Below, in pieces: positions 13,913 through 22,690 of a stretch of DNA of 36,577 nt. Numbering within the stretch: position 1 is the first letter of the stretch; every line of letters starts with the position of its first letter. The DNA comes from a virus: positions 1-36,577 of IMG/VR virus record IMGVR_UViG_3300021598_000629; one strand, written 5' to 3'. Below the pieces are notes generated by a model. It was not told where the DNA came from. It ran no database searches and worked only from the letters and a program-made list of their open reading frames with translations. A program made the position numbers and the translations under genes.

Positions 13913-13983
13913 TATTTGCTCCTTTTAAGGGCACGTTTTGCCGCACGAACTGCACGGACTTTTTGAGAGTATTGTCTTGCCAT
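13912..13983 (-). CDS. 23-residue basic peptide, first of the mini-gene cluster
   Basis: The ATG at 13983 follows AAAGGAATTAAA, a strong SD. The product is MARQYSQKVRAVRAAKRALK then RSK. It is the first gene behind the exact late promoter at 14026-14019 and is coupled to the next tiny gene. Good SDs and tight coupling support real translation. Confidence 0.55.
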   Translation of the reverse strand: MARQYSQKVRAVRAAKRALKRSK

Positions 13984-14018
13984 TTTAATTCCTTTATTAA
14001 AAGTTGCTTACATATCTA

Positions 14019-14026
14019 TATTTATA
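14019..14026 (-). promoter_or_regulatory. T4-type late promoter for the mini-gene/cspA/tmRNA group
   Basis: Exact TATAAATA on the minus strand, 36 bases before the first tiny gene. It could drive the four tiny genes, cspA and the tmRNA precursor down to the terminator at 13006-13025. Confidence 0.7.
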
Positions 14027-14032
14027 ACAGAT

Positions 14033-14332
14033 CTAAGCAAAGATGTCAACCTCTGATTTGCTTGTTTCTTTGGTTTTTTCTGGGCGAATTGGTTCTAACC
14101 AAGTATCGGGTATGTAGGCCTGCGGAGATACACCAAGCAATGTAGATAAGTCTTCTGCTTCTATCCACCAATAATGATCTGTTACTGCACACTTACAGGG
14201 CATAGTTCTAAATTCAAACAGTTCACCTTGCTCAAACTTTCCAATATATTCTTTTACCTTAACAACACGCCCTATGTTTTCAGGCCGTATAGAATATATA
14301 ATACGAGCTAGATCACCTTGCTTACATTTCAT
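14033..14332 (-). CDS. Unknown protein, 99 residues
   Basis: The ATG overlaps the stop of the upstream gene by 11 bases. The start (MKCKQGDLARIIYSIRPENIGRVVKVKEYIG) looks like a small beta-barrel of the SH3/KOW type; it contains CKC and DHYWWIEAEDLS further on. The C-terminus is Lys/Glu-rich. Similar GDLARI...G..V.V proteins occur as small unknown phage proteins. No function assigned. Confidence 0.65.
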   Translation of the reverse strand: MKCKQGDLARIIYSIRPENIGRVVKVKEYIGKFEQGELFEFRTMPCKCAVTDHYWWIEAEDLSTLLGVSPQAYIPDTWLEPIRPEKTKETSKSEVDIFA

Positions 14333-14552
14333 CTTTTGCCTTGTTCATTTCGTATTTCATTACCAGAGCAGTAACATCTTCTACTTTGCACAACCAACCA
14401 TTTGCGTTTACAATAAACACATCCCCTGGTTTGTATAAGTGACTGCTCTTAGGCGTGCCGTCACGGCTTACACCCATAACTTCACCTTCCCATTCACCTT
14501 CGACTCTAAAGTTGTCGCCTACTTGATTTATGTTATATTCAACCCAAAGCAT
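14322..14552 (-). CDS. Unknown protein, 76 residues
   Basis: A small, probably beta-rich protein (MLWVEYNINQVGDNFRVEGEWEGEVMGVSRDG...YKPGDVFIVNANGWLCKVEDV). The YKPGDVF...W pattern recalls its downstream neighbour, so the two may be distant paralogues. Both ends overlap neighbouring genes (14 and 11 bases), which supports translation. Confidence 0.65.
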   Translation of the reverse strand: MLWVEYNINQVGDNFRVEGEWEGEVMGVSRDGTPKSSHLYKPGDVFIVNANGWLCKVEDVTALVMKYEMNKAKDEM

Positions 14553-15321
14553 TTATTCCGTCCAATATGTTATTAATGTTCCAGTACAGTGACTTTTCTA
14601 TGTTAATGTTTAATCCGCTGTGCATCTTATAATATATAGCAAGTTTGTTCTGATACTCTAATTTATTCTTATCGTATCTATCTTTGTTATAAAAATGAAC
14701 TCCGGGTATCAAGGATCCACCCCATGCTCTATAATTTATTACAGCAGCATGACCAAATTGTGTTTCAATGTCGTTTAGTGATTTAAAAGTCTTAGTCCAT
14801 TCGATATTTTCAGAACACTGTTCTGTTTTAAATCGTATAACTTGTAGCGTAGGTTTATGGTGAAATAATCTTAAGGGTGCTATCCTAGCATTGCCCACAA
14901 CTACTTCCCAAGTATTGTAGTATCTGTTCCATGCTTGTGTTAACGGAAACTCTATAGTTCCGTTATTTCTTAAATGGTCACTTAACCAAAATATCTTTGC
15001 AACTGCATCAATAAACGGATAAGAGGATTGTGCCTCTGTCCAATCACTTTCTGAATATACATTTGAAAAACGTTGTTCCCAATCGTGTAACCTTGCAAGC
15101 TCAAACTCGTCACAGCTTCTAACATTAATAGATTGACTTATTTGTTCTACTACTGTAGATCTATCTGCTTCTACTAGTCCTAAAATTTCATTTTGATTTA
15201 ATGACTGAAAAAAGATATCAGCCATCCTAATCTTATCAACATCATGCCCGTGTCTAAGATAGGGTAACGGTTTTACTGAATTGATAAGTTTAATATCTTC
15301 AGTACGATATAAAAAAGACAT
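14539..15321 (-). CDS. Unknown protein, 260 residues
   Basis: Soluble, without signal or membrane segment, and fairly rich in Trp, Tyr, Asn and Asp. Its ATG overlaps the aldolase stop (TAATG), so the two are translationally coupled and may act together. The late part (YRAWGGSLIPGVHFYNKDRYDKNK) stands out but I cannot place the family. Confidence 0.65.
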   Translation of the reverse strand: MSFLYRTEDIKLINSVKPLPYLRHGHDVDKIRMADIFFQSLNQNEILGLVEADRSTVVEQISQSINVRSCDEFELARLHDWEQRFSNVYSESDWTEAQSSYPFIDAVAKIFWLSDHLRNNGTIEFPLTQAWNRYYNTWEVVVGNARIAPLRLFHHKPTLQVIRFKTEQCSENIEWTKTFKSLNDIETQFGHAAVINYRAWGGSLIPGVHFYNKDRYDKNKLEYQNKLAIYYKMHSGLNINIEKSLYWNINNILDGINALG

Positions 15322-15974
15322 TAGACTCCGCTGGCTAATACAATTTTACAAATGTGTTCTAAACGCTCAATATGTTCGTAAGCACGCCATGGAGTACTGT
15401 CAATAGCAACTACACCATGTCCTTTAATACCTACAATGTCGTAAGCAATATTTCCATCTTTGTCTAATTTTAAATTGCGATGACAAGCGTCACCTAGTTC
15501 CTGACTGATAGGAGGCACATCACCAACATTAGGTGCTACCTTTGTATATCTGCTAAGTTCTGGAAAGTCATCTACAATAGTGCTTAAATCAATTCCGGCA
15601 TGCATGGCAGCAACACAATAAGTAGGATGAACGTGTACAACAACTCTAACATCGTTTTTATGCTGTCCTAGTTCTTTTTGCAGTCCAAAATGTAAAGGCA
15701 TCTCGCCGCTAGGTTCAAGATTGCCGCTTAGGTCAGTTTGCTCAATAACTTCCCAATTATAATTAAAAACAGCAGAACCTACTCCACTGTTAATTGTGCG
15801 CCAGATTTTAATTTTTTTAAACATTTCTGGCTGCATGTTTTGTTTGCGTACACCACTAGGTGTGACATAAAAATGATCACGATCGTGATGACGAATAGAA
15901 ATGTTACCATCTCTACTGGTAATCCAATTACGCTTGTAAGCGTCTACTAAAATATCGCAACAAGTTTCTAACAT
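15321..15974 (-). CDS. Class II aldolase/adducin-family protein
   Basis: A 217-residue zinc-dependent lyase or epimerase fold. DGNISIR (22-28), YVTPSGV (36-42), EPSGEMPLH (87-95, with catalytic-type Glu91) and VVHVHPTYCVA (112-122) are family motifs. His114, His116 and His186 (IKGHGVVA) are the likely Zn ligands. Relatives include fuculose-1-phosphate aldolase, ribulose-5-phosphate 4-epimerase and methylthioribulose-1-phosphate dehydratase; which reaction applies is unclear. Class II aldolases are not standard T4-like genes (the cyanophage transaldolase is unrelated), so this is an auxiliary metabolic candidate. Confidence 0.85.
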   Translation of the reverse strand: MLETCCDILVDAYKRNWITSRDGNISIRHHDRDHFYVTPSGVRKQNMQPEMFKKIKIWRTINSGVGSAVFNYNWEVIEQTDLSGNLEPSGEMPLHFGLQKELGQHKNDVRVVVHVHPTYCVAAMHAGIDLSTIVDDFPELSRYTKVAPNVGDVPPISQELGDACHRNLKLDKDGNIAYDIVGIKGHGVVAIDSTPWRAYEHIERLEHICKIVLASGV

Positions 15975-15983
15975 GTTTTTCCT

Positions 15984-16133
15984 TTACCAATGTCTTACAA
16001 CACCTGCTATAATAAATGCGTTAGTGATAAGATAGGCAAGTACGATTAAAGTTCGTATGACAGCAATTCTGTCTGCTTCTTTATCGCTCTTGCCTGTTTT
16101 CTCACCTAGAGCTTTTGCCCAAAGACGCCACAT
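15984..16133 (-). CDS. 49-residue membrane protein
   Basis: The ATG at 16133 lies 1 base after the upstream stop. The product starts MWRLWAKALGEKTGKSDKEA, then has one transmembrane segment (TLIVLAYLITNAFIIAGVV) and ends RHW. From memory, similar MWRLWAKALGEKTGK proteins occur in T4-like aquatic phages. Function unknown. Confidence 0.7.
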   Translation of the reverse strand: MWRLWAKALGEKTGKSDKEADRIAVIRTLIVLAYLITNAFIIAGVVRHW

Positions 16134-16134
16134 A

Positions 16135-16326
16135 TTACATTGCGTTTTTCTTCTCTTGTATTTCCATACGTCGAGACTTAGTTAGTTTACCTAATTCGCC
16201 AAGTGCTTTACGAGCCCGTGCTGCCGCAGCTTTTACATTTTTATTTTCAAAAGCTTCTGCTTCTTTAATGTATACGTTAAATGCTAATACAATTTCGTCA
16301 TGAATTGTGTTTGTTACTTCTGTCAT
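16135..16326 (-). CDS. Small helical, basic protein
   Basis: A 63-residue protein with a strong SD (TATAAGGAGA). It is almost entirely helical, with an Ala/Lys/Arg-rich middle (NKNVKAAAARARKALGELGKLTKSRR). It is reminiscent of small histone-like phage proteins, which suggests nucleic-acid binding, but no motif is diagnostic. Confidence 0.7.
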   Translation of the reverse strand: MTEVTNTIHDEIVLAFNVYIKEAEAFENKNVKAAAARARKALGELGKLTKSRRMEIQEKKNAM

Positions 16327-16338
16327 GGCCTTTTCTCC

Positions 16339-16626
16339 TTATATATGAATGCCTGTTGTTTGTGCTGTGTATTGTTTTGCAATATCGTCTTGAGTTTTTG
16401 CAACACAGCTTACTGAACCTTTGCGAAGTGTGAACTTTGCATCAGGTGATACTGAGAACATAAATGGTGCTAGTCCCAGTCCTTGTTGTCCCATGATAAG
16501 AACCATTGGTTTTAGTACTGTGAAAGTTTTGTCACCTTCGGCCTCTAGTCTACCAAGAATTTCTTCTCCTGAGCTTAATTTAAAACTTACAATGTCGCCT
16601 GTTCTGTAGGGTATTTCTATTAACAT
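16339..16626 (-). CDS. Conserved phage protein with Sm-like N-terminal pattern
   Basis: A 95-residue protein. The segment YRTGDIVSFKLSSGEEILGRLEAEGDKTFTVLKPMVL resembles the Sm1 motif (strand-SGEEVxGxL-strand) of Sm/Hfq-like barrels, followed by a hydrophobic loop and a C-terminal helix. From memory it is conserved in T4-like aquatic phages next to RNR genes. RNA binding is a guess from the fold pattern. Confidence 0.65.
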   Translation of the reverse strand: MLIEIPYRTGDIVSFKLSSGEEILGRLEAEGDKTFTVLKPMVLIMGQQGLGLAPFMFSVSPDAKFTLRKGSVSCVAKTQDDIAKQYTAQTTGIHI

Positions 16627-16628
16627 GT

Positions 16629-16853
16629 TTATCCTTTAAGTACCTGTTTTAATTCTGTAAATCCGCCTATTAATTTTTCGTCTAAAAAAATCTGTGGAAC
16701 TGTTCTAGCTGTTGGAACAGCTTCAAGCAAATCTTCTTTTGTGAAGCCATACCCAATTTTTTTCTCTTCAAACTCAATGCCTTTCATCTTGAGCAAGTTT
16801 TTAGCTTGATCACAAAATGGACAATGGTCTTTACTCCATACTATCGCTTTCAT
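16629..16853 (-). CDS. Glutaredoxin
   Basis: A 74-residue glutaredoxin. CPFC at 11-14 is the redox-active dithiol, TVPQIFLDEKLIGGFTEL gives the cis-Pro and the glutathione-binding GGF loop. The natural partner is the adjacent class I ribonucleotide reductase, whose C-terminal CxxC it would reduce, as T4 NrdC does. It follows the 54-residue gene with a TAATATG junction. Confidence 0.93.
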   Translation of the reverse strand: MKAIVWSKDHCPFCDQAKNLLKMKGIEFEEKKIGYGFTKEDLLEAVPTARTVPQIFLDEKLIGGFTELKQVLKG

Positions 16854-16854
16854 A

Positions 16855-17019
16855 TTACGCTCTTTCTATTTCTACTAATGTACCTGCACCTGCAAGCTCT
16901 TCTACTACTGATTCAAGACTATGCAATATATCGTTGCTGATAATCTCTGTTATGTTCTCACTGTCTTTTAATAGTTTACTAACTTTAATTACTAATACTT
17001 CTTCTTGTAGCTTTGCCAT
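16855..17019 (-). CDS. 54-residue helical protein between nrdB and glutaredoxin
   Basis: The ATG at 17019 follows AAGGAG. The product MAKLQEEVLVIKVSKLLKDS continues acidic and helical (ENITEIISNDILHSLESVVEELAGAG) and ends EIERA. Position inside the RNR group and the good SD support it. Family not recognised. Confidence 0.7.
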   Translation of the reverse strand: MAKLQEEVLVIKVSKLLKDSENITEIISNDILHSLESVVEELAGAGTLVEIERA

Positions 17020-17028
17020 AGTGTCTCC

Positions 17029-18129
17029 TTATATCGCGGGTAGCTCATCATAGTTAATAGAATCGCCCATTATCCCAATAACATAATTAGTTGATTCACT
17101 TTCTTGTAGTGCTGTCTGTTTCTTACTAGTATCACTGTGTTTGTTAAACCACGGGATAGGAGTAGATCTAGGAGCAGGATTCCAATACTTGATCCCAACA
17201 TTCTTTAGTGCATCAGTTGCAGTGAAGTCTACAAAGTCTTTAAGGATATTTGCATTAAGACCAATCACAGGCCCTAACTTAAACAAGTAATCTGCCCATT
17301 CTTTTTCTTCTCTAATAACATCTTTATATATCTGTATCACTTCTGATTCACAATCTTTAGCGGCTTGGGCAAAGCGACTGTCTTCTTTAACTACTTGATT
17401 AATCAAGTAAGCAGTCCAACCTTTGTGTAATAACTCGTCTTGTAAAATCAAACTAATAATATTACCATTACCAATAAAGATCTTATTCTCTACCATTGCT
17501 AGACTTGTAGCAAAGCTAACCATAAAGCGAAACGCCTCTAAACCATAGCTTGCATGTAGGGCTAGATAGATTGCTTTAACATGTTCGTACTCATCAACTG
17601 CTTCGCCTAATTCTTTGCGACAGTTAATAATATGGAGCCTATCATAATATAGACCAATACTTGATGCCATTTCTACAATTTCTTTAGTGTCATGGATTGT
17701 GTTGAACACATCCTTGGGCACGTTGTAGATGTTGCGAATAATATGACTATAGCTCTTGCTATGAATATTAGTTTCAAAGAAACCCCAGTTGTACATTAAT
17801 GCTTCTACTTCTGGAAGACTGCATACAGGCGTAAATACCTGTGTTGGGCCTCTACCCTGCAAGCTATCCAAAGCAGTTTGACGAAGTAGGTTACTAGTAA
17901 AAATATGCTTGACAGCATCGCTGGCTTCCTTAAAATCATTAGAGTCTTTACTTAAACTGATCTCTTCAGGTTGCCAAAAGAATCCTCGTGCTGTCGCATC
18001 GTAGTCGGCAATTTTTTTATACTTTACTTCTTCAAACCGTTGAATAGTTACTGGGCCTGCAGGATCAAGAAACATTTTACGACCAAGGTAATCTGTTTTT
18101 GTATTTAGGTTATACTGTGCTTTACTCAT
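17029..18129 (-). CDS. nrdB: Ribonucleotide reductase class I, small (radical) subunit
   Basis: A 366-residue R2 protein providing the radical for NrdA. Asp88 (ALDSLQGR), Glu119, His123 (FFETNIHSKSY), the GLEAFRF Glu and QDELLH Glu/His are the metal ligands; Tyr127 is the radical tyrosine position. The C-terminal tail (NYVIGIMGDSINYDELPAI) carries tyrosines for radical transfer and the NrdA-docking end. One oddity: Glu119 and His123 are 4 residues apart (E-T-N-I-H), whereas E. coli has E-T-I-H with a spacing of 3. The start overlaps the nrdA stop (ATGA). Confidence 0.96.
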   Translation of the reverse strand: MSKAQYNLNTKTDYLGRKMFLDPAGPVTIQRFEEVKYKKIADYDATARGFFWQPEEISLSKDSNDFKEASDAVKHIFTSNLLRQTALDSLQGRGPTQVFTPVCSLPEVEALMYNWGFFETNIHSKSYSHIIRNIYNVPKDVFNTIHDTKEIVEMASSIGLYYDRLHIINCRKELGEAVDEYEHVKAIYLALHASYGLEAFRFMVSFATSLAMVENKIFIGNGNIISLILQDELLHKGWTAYLINQVVKEDSRFAQAAKDCESEVIQIYKDVIREEKEWADYLFKLGPVIGLNANILKDFVDFTATDALKNVGIKYWNPAPRSTPIPWFNKHSDTSKKQTALQESESTNYVIGIMGDSINYDELPAI

Positions 18130-20462
18130 AATTTACATGCCTCGCAATCATCGTCATTCATTAGTTCCATTTCAAATTTAGTTTCTTCTATGTGGAAACC
18201 ATTTATCTTTTCTTCTACTTGTTTTGATCCCGCTTTGTTAATTAAACTATAGTAGAATGTTTTGATTCCCCACATCTGTGCCTGCATTAAGTTTTTAGCA
18301 ATTAATGTAGTTGGCACCTTTCGGTCTTGAAAATGTGCAGGATTATAAAAAGTATTTGTTGAAATACTTTGGTCCACATATGCTTGTAGCACAGCCGCTG
18401 TTTTCAAATAATTAATGCAGTCTTTTTGTTCCCACATCATTTGATACTTGTTTTTTAACTTAGCATACTCTGGAACAACTTGTGTAAATGATCCTGCTTT
18501 TGATTCTTTGGTACTAATCAAACTCATTGGCATTTCGATACCATTAGTACTGTTAATAACAACACTAGAACTTTCTACAGGTGCAATAGCCATTTGTGTT
18601 GCATTACGCACACCATGCTCTTTCATTTGAACACGTAGGCTTTCCCAGTCAAGCTCAGGAGCAAAATCAGCTAATTCGTTAACACCGTTAGCACGTAGTT
18701 CCCATGGAAACTTACCTTGTCCATAACGTGTTTTGTCGCTGTGAGCACATGGTCCACGTTCCTTAGCCAACTCCACAGTAGCTTCTGTAAGATAGTATGA
18801 CTGATGTTCCATCCATGTCTTAACTTCTTGCAGTGCATCTTTGTCTCCGTACTTAAGACTGCGCTTGGCGTGCCAGTAAGCTAGATTAGTAACTCCAATA
18901 CCTAATGGACGGATTTCGTCATTGCTTAGTTTACTTTGAATACTTAGAAAGTCTTGGTAATCCAGAATGTTGTTAAGACTGCGATGTAAAATCCGGCAAG
19001 CACGGCGCATATCTTCTGGGTTACGGAATGCTCCCCAGTTGATACTGCCCAACGTACATAAAGCAATACGACCATCAGCGTCATCGAGACGCTTAAAAGA
19101 TTTAGTAGGTAATAAAATTTCACAACATAAATTTGACTGATAGATAGTGTGGTATTCAGGATCGAACGGGCCTTGATTCATCACGTTATCGATAAAGACT
19201 AGATAGATTCGTCCTGTATCAGTTCTCTCCTTTAAAATACCACTTTTGAATACTTCCTCGGCACTCATAGTCTTCTTACGAAGGCCTTTTTGTTTTTCGT
19301 ATTTAACATATAATTCTTCAAACAACTTTGTATTAGAGTAAAACGCTTCGTACAAATCAGGTACTTCATTGGGATCAAAAAATGTTATGTTTTCTTTGTT
19401 CTTGAATCGTCTCCAGAAGAAACTACTAAGCACAACCCCATAATCCATATGACGGACTCGGGTTTCCTCTGTTCCTTGGTTGTTCTTAAGTACAATAAGA
19501 TCATCAAACTGATGATGCCAAATAGGATAAAATACAGTAGCACTTGCATTGCGGATACCTCCTTGTGAACATGATCGCAAATCTCCAAACCACTTCTTTA
19601 AGAAAGGTATCATGCCAGTGTGCATGATTTCGCCACCGCGAATAGGACTGCCTAGCGGACGCAACCTACCAATCTCTAAACCAATACCAGCACGTTTGCT
19701 GGCATACTTGGCCATCATCTCCCCACTAGCAAATATGCTATCCAAATCATCGTCACTGCGGATAAGAACACAACTACTAAACTGTTTAGTAGGAGTCCCA
19801 AGCCCTGCCAACACAGGAGTAGCAAGAGTAAACAAACCATCTGAAGCACAGTTGTAGTACTCTTTGATGTAACGCATACGGGCCGTGTTAGGTTCTTCTT
19901 TATGAAATACAGTCGCGGCCGCAACCATATAACGAACTTGTGGTGTTTCATAGATTTCCTTTGTCGCACGATTGCGTACCAAATACTTTTCAATTAACTG
20001 TTCAATGGCAGCATAACTGTATTGTTCATCTTTGTCATGATCTAGCATATCATTCATTTTATTCCAATCTTCTTCAGTGTACCACTCAAGAAGTTCTGGA
20101 GTATATAGACCAGTAGCTACATTAGTCTTTACAATCTCATAAAGGTGGGGAGGCGTGTAATCACCATACACATCTTTTCTCAACATGCTAAGTCGTTGCT
20201 TACCTGCAACGTGTTGATAGTTAGTGTGTCCTAAATCTGGATTTGATTCAACGTCAATAAGATCTACAATGGCTCTTAGAGTTACTTCGTCAATCTCTCT
20301 AGTTGTCATGCCGTCGTAAAAATGTGGCTGAGCTTTGATCTCTATCATACTCTGACTTACATCAGCTATGCCCGAACAAACCTTAGCTACTTGTGCCTGC
20401 CACTTTTCTACAGCTAGTGGCTCCCTGTTACCCGATCTTTTTATTACCGTAATTTTTGTCAT
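18126..20462 (-). CDS. nrdA: Ribonucleotide reductase class I, large (catalytic) subunit
   Basis: A 778-residue protein that reduces ribonucleoside diphosphates. The N-terminus (ITVIKRSGNREPLAVEKW) is an ATP-cone for activity control. Active-site residues visible: SSCV (redox Cys), NLCCEI with Asn444, Cys446 and Glu448, LCTLGSINW (second redox Cys), and FYYS near the C-terminus for radical transfer. The tail ends CEACKL, the shuttle dithiol reduced by glutaredoxin. Full length with no intron or split. nrdB follows with a 4-base overlap, then the 54-residue gene and glutaredoxin. Confidence 0.97.
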   Translation of the reverse strand: MTKITVIKRSGNREPLAVEKWQAQVAKVCSGIADVSQSMIEIKAQPHFYDGMTTREIDEVTLRAIVDLIDVESNPDLGHTNYQHVAGKQRLSMLRKDVYGDYTPPHLYEIVKTNVATGLYTPELLEWYTEEDWNKMNDMLDHDKDEQYSYAAIEQLIEKYLVRNRATKEIYETPQVRYMVAAATVFHKEEPNTARMRYIKEYYNCASDGLFTLATPVLAGLGTPTKQFSSCVLIRSDDDLDSIFASGEMMAKYASKRAGIGLEIGRLRPLGSPIRGGEIMHTGMIPFLKKWFGDLRSCSQGGIRNASATVFYPIWHHQFDDLIVLKNNQGTEETRVRHMDYGVVLSSFFWRRFKNKENITFFDPNEVPDLYEAFYSNTKLFEELYVKYEKQKGLRKKTMSAEEVFKSGILKERTDTGRIYLVFIDNVMNQGPFDPEYHTIYQSNLCCEILLPTKSFKRLDDADGRIALCTLGSINWGAFRNPEDMRRACRILHRSLNNILDYQDFLSIQSKLSNDEIRPLGIGVTNLAYWHAKRSLKYGDKDALQEVKTWMEHQSYYLTEATVELAKERGPCAHSDKTRYGQGKFPWELRANGVNELADFAPELDWESLRVQMKEHGVRNATQMAIAPVESSSVVINSTNGIEMPMSLISTKESKAGSFTQVVPEYAKLKNKYQMMWEQKDCINYLKTAAVLQAYVDQSISTNTFYNPAHFQDRKVPTTLIAKNLMQAQMWGIKTFYYSLINKAGSKQVEEKINGFHIEETKFEMELMNDDDCEACKL

Positions 20463-20496
20463 TTATTTTGCTCGTTGAATTATTTGTATTCGATAT

Positions 20497-20922
20497 TTAG
20501 TGAAGCGGATGCATCACATATATTCTTTGTGATACCAGATAGTCTGGTAAGGAATTTTGCTTAACTGGGTTATCCTCATCGTAACCAATTACATAATCGT
20601 TAACGCAGAGTAGGTAGTGTGTTTGAGATTTAGAATGATCCATAGCAATATGTATCTCAAACATTTTATCTTTAAAACGTTCAGTTAATTGTAATGAATA
20701 GCACATTCCTAGTACACGAGAAAACTCACAATATTGATTTTCATAAAGAAGTTCCCAAGGTCCTAACCAGCTAGATTTATCCCAAGGATCTGTTAATATG
20801 CTTACATAGGGTGCTAATTTATAAAATACAATAACATCCTTTAGCGGAGATAGCGACAGTTCTAATTGGTCTCTAAAATTTCGCCAGGTGGCAAGGCGCT
20901 CTTCATAAATTTGATCAAACAT
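20497..20922 (-). CDS. Unknown protein, 141 residues
   Basis: Soluble, aromatic-rich, without motifs I recognise (LSPLKDVIVFYKLAPYVSILTDPWDKSSW, HYLLCVNDYVIGYDED). Its start overlaps the tail-fibre stop (TAATG), so it may be a fibre chaperone or assembly factor, a common position for such genes; this is inference from context only. Confidence 0.65.
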   Translation of the reverse strand: MFDQIYEERLATWRNFRDQLELSLSPLKDVIVFYKLAPYVSILTDPWDKSSWLGPWELLYENQYCEFSRVLGMCYSLQLTERFKDKMFEIHIAMDHSKSQTHYLLCVNDYVIGYDEDNPVKQNSLPDYLVSQRIYVMHPLH

Positions 20923-22655
20923 TAAGATAGGTCAGTTTGTTTCGTTTCGACTCTAAACTTAAATTGTGTTCTGTCATCGCTGATCATTAAACTATTGCTT
21001 CTAATTACTAATGTATCAAAATTACCGTCAGTGTTAATATCTCTTAGTATAGCATCTAAATAGATACTGTCAAGATATGTTGAGTCGCCAACGTAGTGGT
21101 AGTCATCCGAAACCTCTACTCGAGGAGTTCCGGCGCTGACATCAGTCCTACCATTTAACATTATAGTTAATTTTCCAGTCCTCATTGCATTGTATGTTTC
21201 ACTTACCATTGAATAAGATATTTCAAATGCTTGATTAATTGCTTGGGGTAGGCGAAACAATGTAAGCTGTTGTCCACTTAAAATTGTGAGCTGATGCTCA
21301 AAACCCCAACTGTAGTTTGTTGGTCCTTGTACTTCGGCTATGTATGGTACATTGCCTAAGATGTTTGGAGTCACTAAAGGATTAATTGTCTGTGTGTAAG
21401 ATAATACTCGTGTACGTGTAAAAAAGTCATTAACGGATGTATTGCCTAGTCTTGAATATTTAATGATACTGTATACTGGCTGATCGTCTGACCCACCGTC
21501 ATTACCGCAGGTTATGAACTTGTTATTTCGACTTACGTTGTAAGTACCTTCATTAATTAAAATTGCCTGACGTTCTATGTTGGTAAACACACAGTCAGAC
21601 CAAATATTGTTTGTAGGACCTGTAGCTGTACCATTAGCAACTGAGCCGTCAATGGTCATATCTTTACCAAATACAGCACCAAATCCACTTTCAGAAAAAT
21701 TACAAATACTAAACACATTATCGTTAATGTCCCAGTTTGAAACAATATCATATGCCCAATTTTTAATTGAGCAATTTATAAATTTATTTCGAACAGTTTC
21801 AACACCGCCATTCTTACTGTTTAAGGTTAACCCAATATTTGAAGTTATGTTAGTTGAGTTAACACCGTTCTCAAGAGAGTCAGTGCCAAGAGGCAAAATA
21901 GTTCCTAGAGACCATGTACCAACTATTTCAACATCTTCAAATATGCTGTCTCTACAACTTTGTAAAACTAAACCTTTGCTAGTACCTACTGCTTTTAATG
22001 TTAGACCATACAAGGTAATGTTTCTTGCTTGGTTATTAAATGTGCTAGTTGAGTCAGCAGCAGGTGTACCTGCTGTACTAGAATCGTTTACTGTTTGGAA
22101 AACTGCTTTATTATTTCCTATTTGTCTAATTACGGTTTTGCCAGATCCAGCGCCTCGTATCGTAGCGTGTGGCGGGATATAAATCGTGTTACTGATAGTG
22201 TATACTCCAGGCTCCATTTCAAGGACTACTCTGTTACTTGTAGTAACTTCTAGTCCACCGTTTAGAAACAACTGATCAATAGCTCTTTGTAGAGCTACAG
22301 TACAATCAACTGCTTCAATTCCTTGTACACCAAATGCTTTAACGCTGACTTCGTCATCTAGTCTTTCTTGCAGTGTTCTTCTAACAGGATTTGAAGCATC
22401 TACACCAGTAACAACTACGCCGCTGTTTTCTTTGTAGATATAACTATCTGCTAGGGTAAAAAGATCATCGTGTTCGGTAATGATCTTAGTATTACCTACT
22501 GTAGGAGCACCTTCCGCTACACTACCGTTGCCTATGTATAGTGCTTGTGTGTCAATTGCCCAGCCTAATTCGCCGCTGGCCAGCTGTGGGAGTCCGGAAC
22601 CTTGATTCTCCTGCCCTCTTCTAATTTGTATCTTGCTTATTTGTACGACAGCCAC
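20922..22655 (-). CDS. Tail fibre/spike with right-handed beta-helix
   Basis: A 577-residue virion protein. Residues 1-55 (VVQISKIQIRRGQ...LASGELGWAIDTQALYIGNGS) form the attachment domain seen at the start of many T4-like fibre and spike proteins. After a linker, VSVKAFGVQGIEAVDCTVALQRAID is the typical entry of a pectate-lyase-like beta-helix, and repeated Asn/Ile/Ser-rich rungs run to about residue 400. The C-terminal part (about 420-577) is beta-rich and may trimerise or bind receptor. It could be a depolymerase. A late promoter (CATAAATA) lies just upstream. Confidence 0.85.
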   Translation of the reverse strand: MAVVQISKIQIRRGQENQGSGLPQLASGELGWAIDTQALYIGNGSVAEGAPTVGNTKIITEHDDLFTLADSYIYKENSGVVVTGVDASNPVRRTLQERLDDEVSVKAFGVQGIEAVDCTVALQRAIDQLFLNGGLEVTTSNRVVLEMEPGVYTISNTIYIPPHATIRGAGSGKTVIRQIGNNKAVFQTVNDSSTAGTPAADSTSTFNNQARNITLYGLTLKAVGTSKGLVLQSCRDSIFEDVEIVGTWSLGTILPLGTDSLENGVNSTNITSNIGLTLNSKNGGVETVRNKFINCSIKNWAYDIVSNWDINDNVFSICNFSESGFGAVFGKDMTIDGSVANGTATGPTNNIWSDCVFTNIERQAILINEGTYNVSRNNKFITCGNDGGSDDQPVYSIIKYSRLGNTSVNDFFTRTRVLSYTQTINPLVTPNILGNVPYIAEVQGPTNYSWGFEHQLTILSGQQLTLFRLPQAINQAFEISYSMVSETYNAMRTGKLTIMLNGRTDVSAGTPRVEVSDDYHYVGDSTYLDSIYLDAILRDINTDGNFDTLVIRSNSLMISDDRTQFKFRVETKQTDLS

Positions 22656-22682
22656 TAGATTCTCCTACACAGTTATTTTATA

Positions 22683-22690
22683 TATTTATG
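22683..22690 (-). promoter_or_regulatory. Late promoter (CATAAATA) for the tail fibre
   Basis: CATAAATA on the minus strand, 28 bases before the fibre start, overlapping the stop of the nuclease gene. Confidence 0.55.

Noticed and set aside
21577-22182. A 201-codon plus-strand frame opposite the tail fibre
   Set aside because: No SD or promoter, and the opposite strand carries a clear beta-helix protein.
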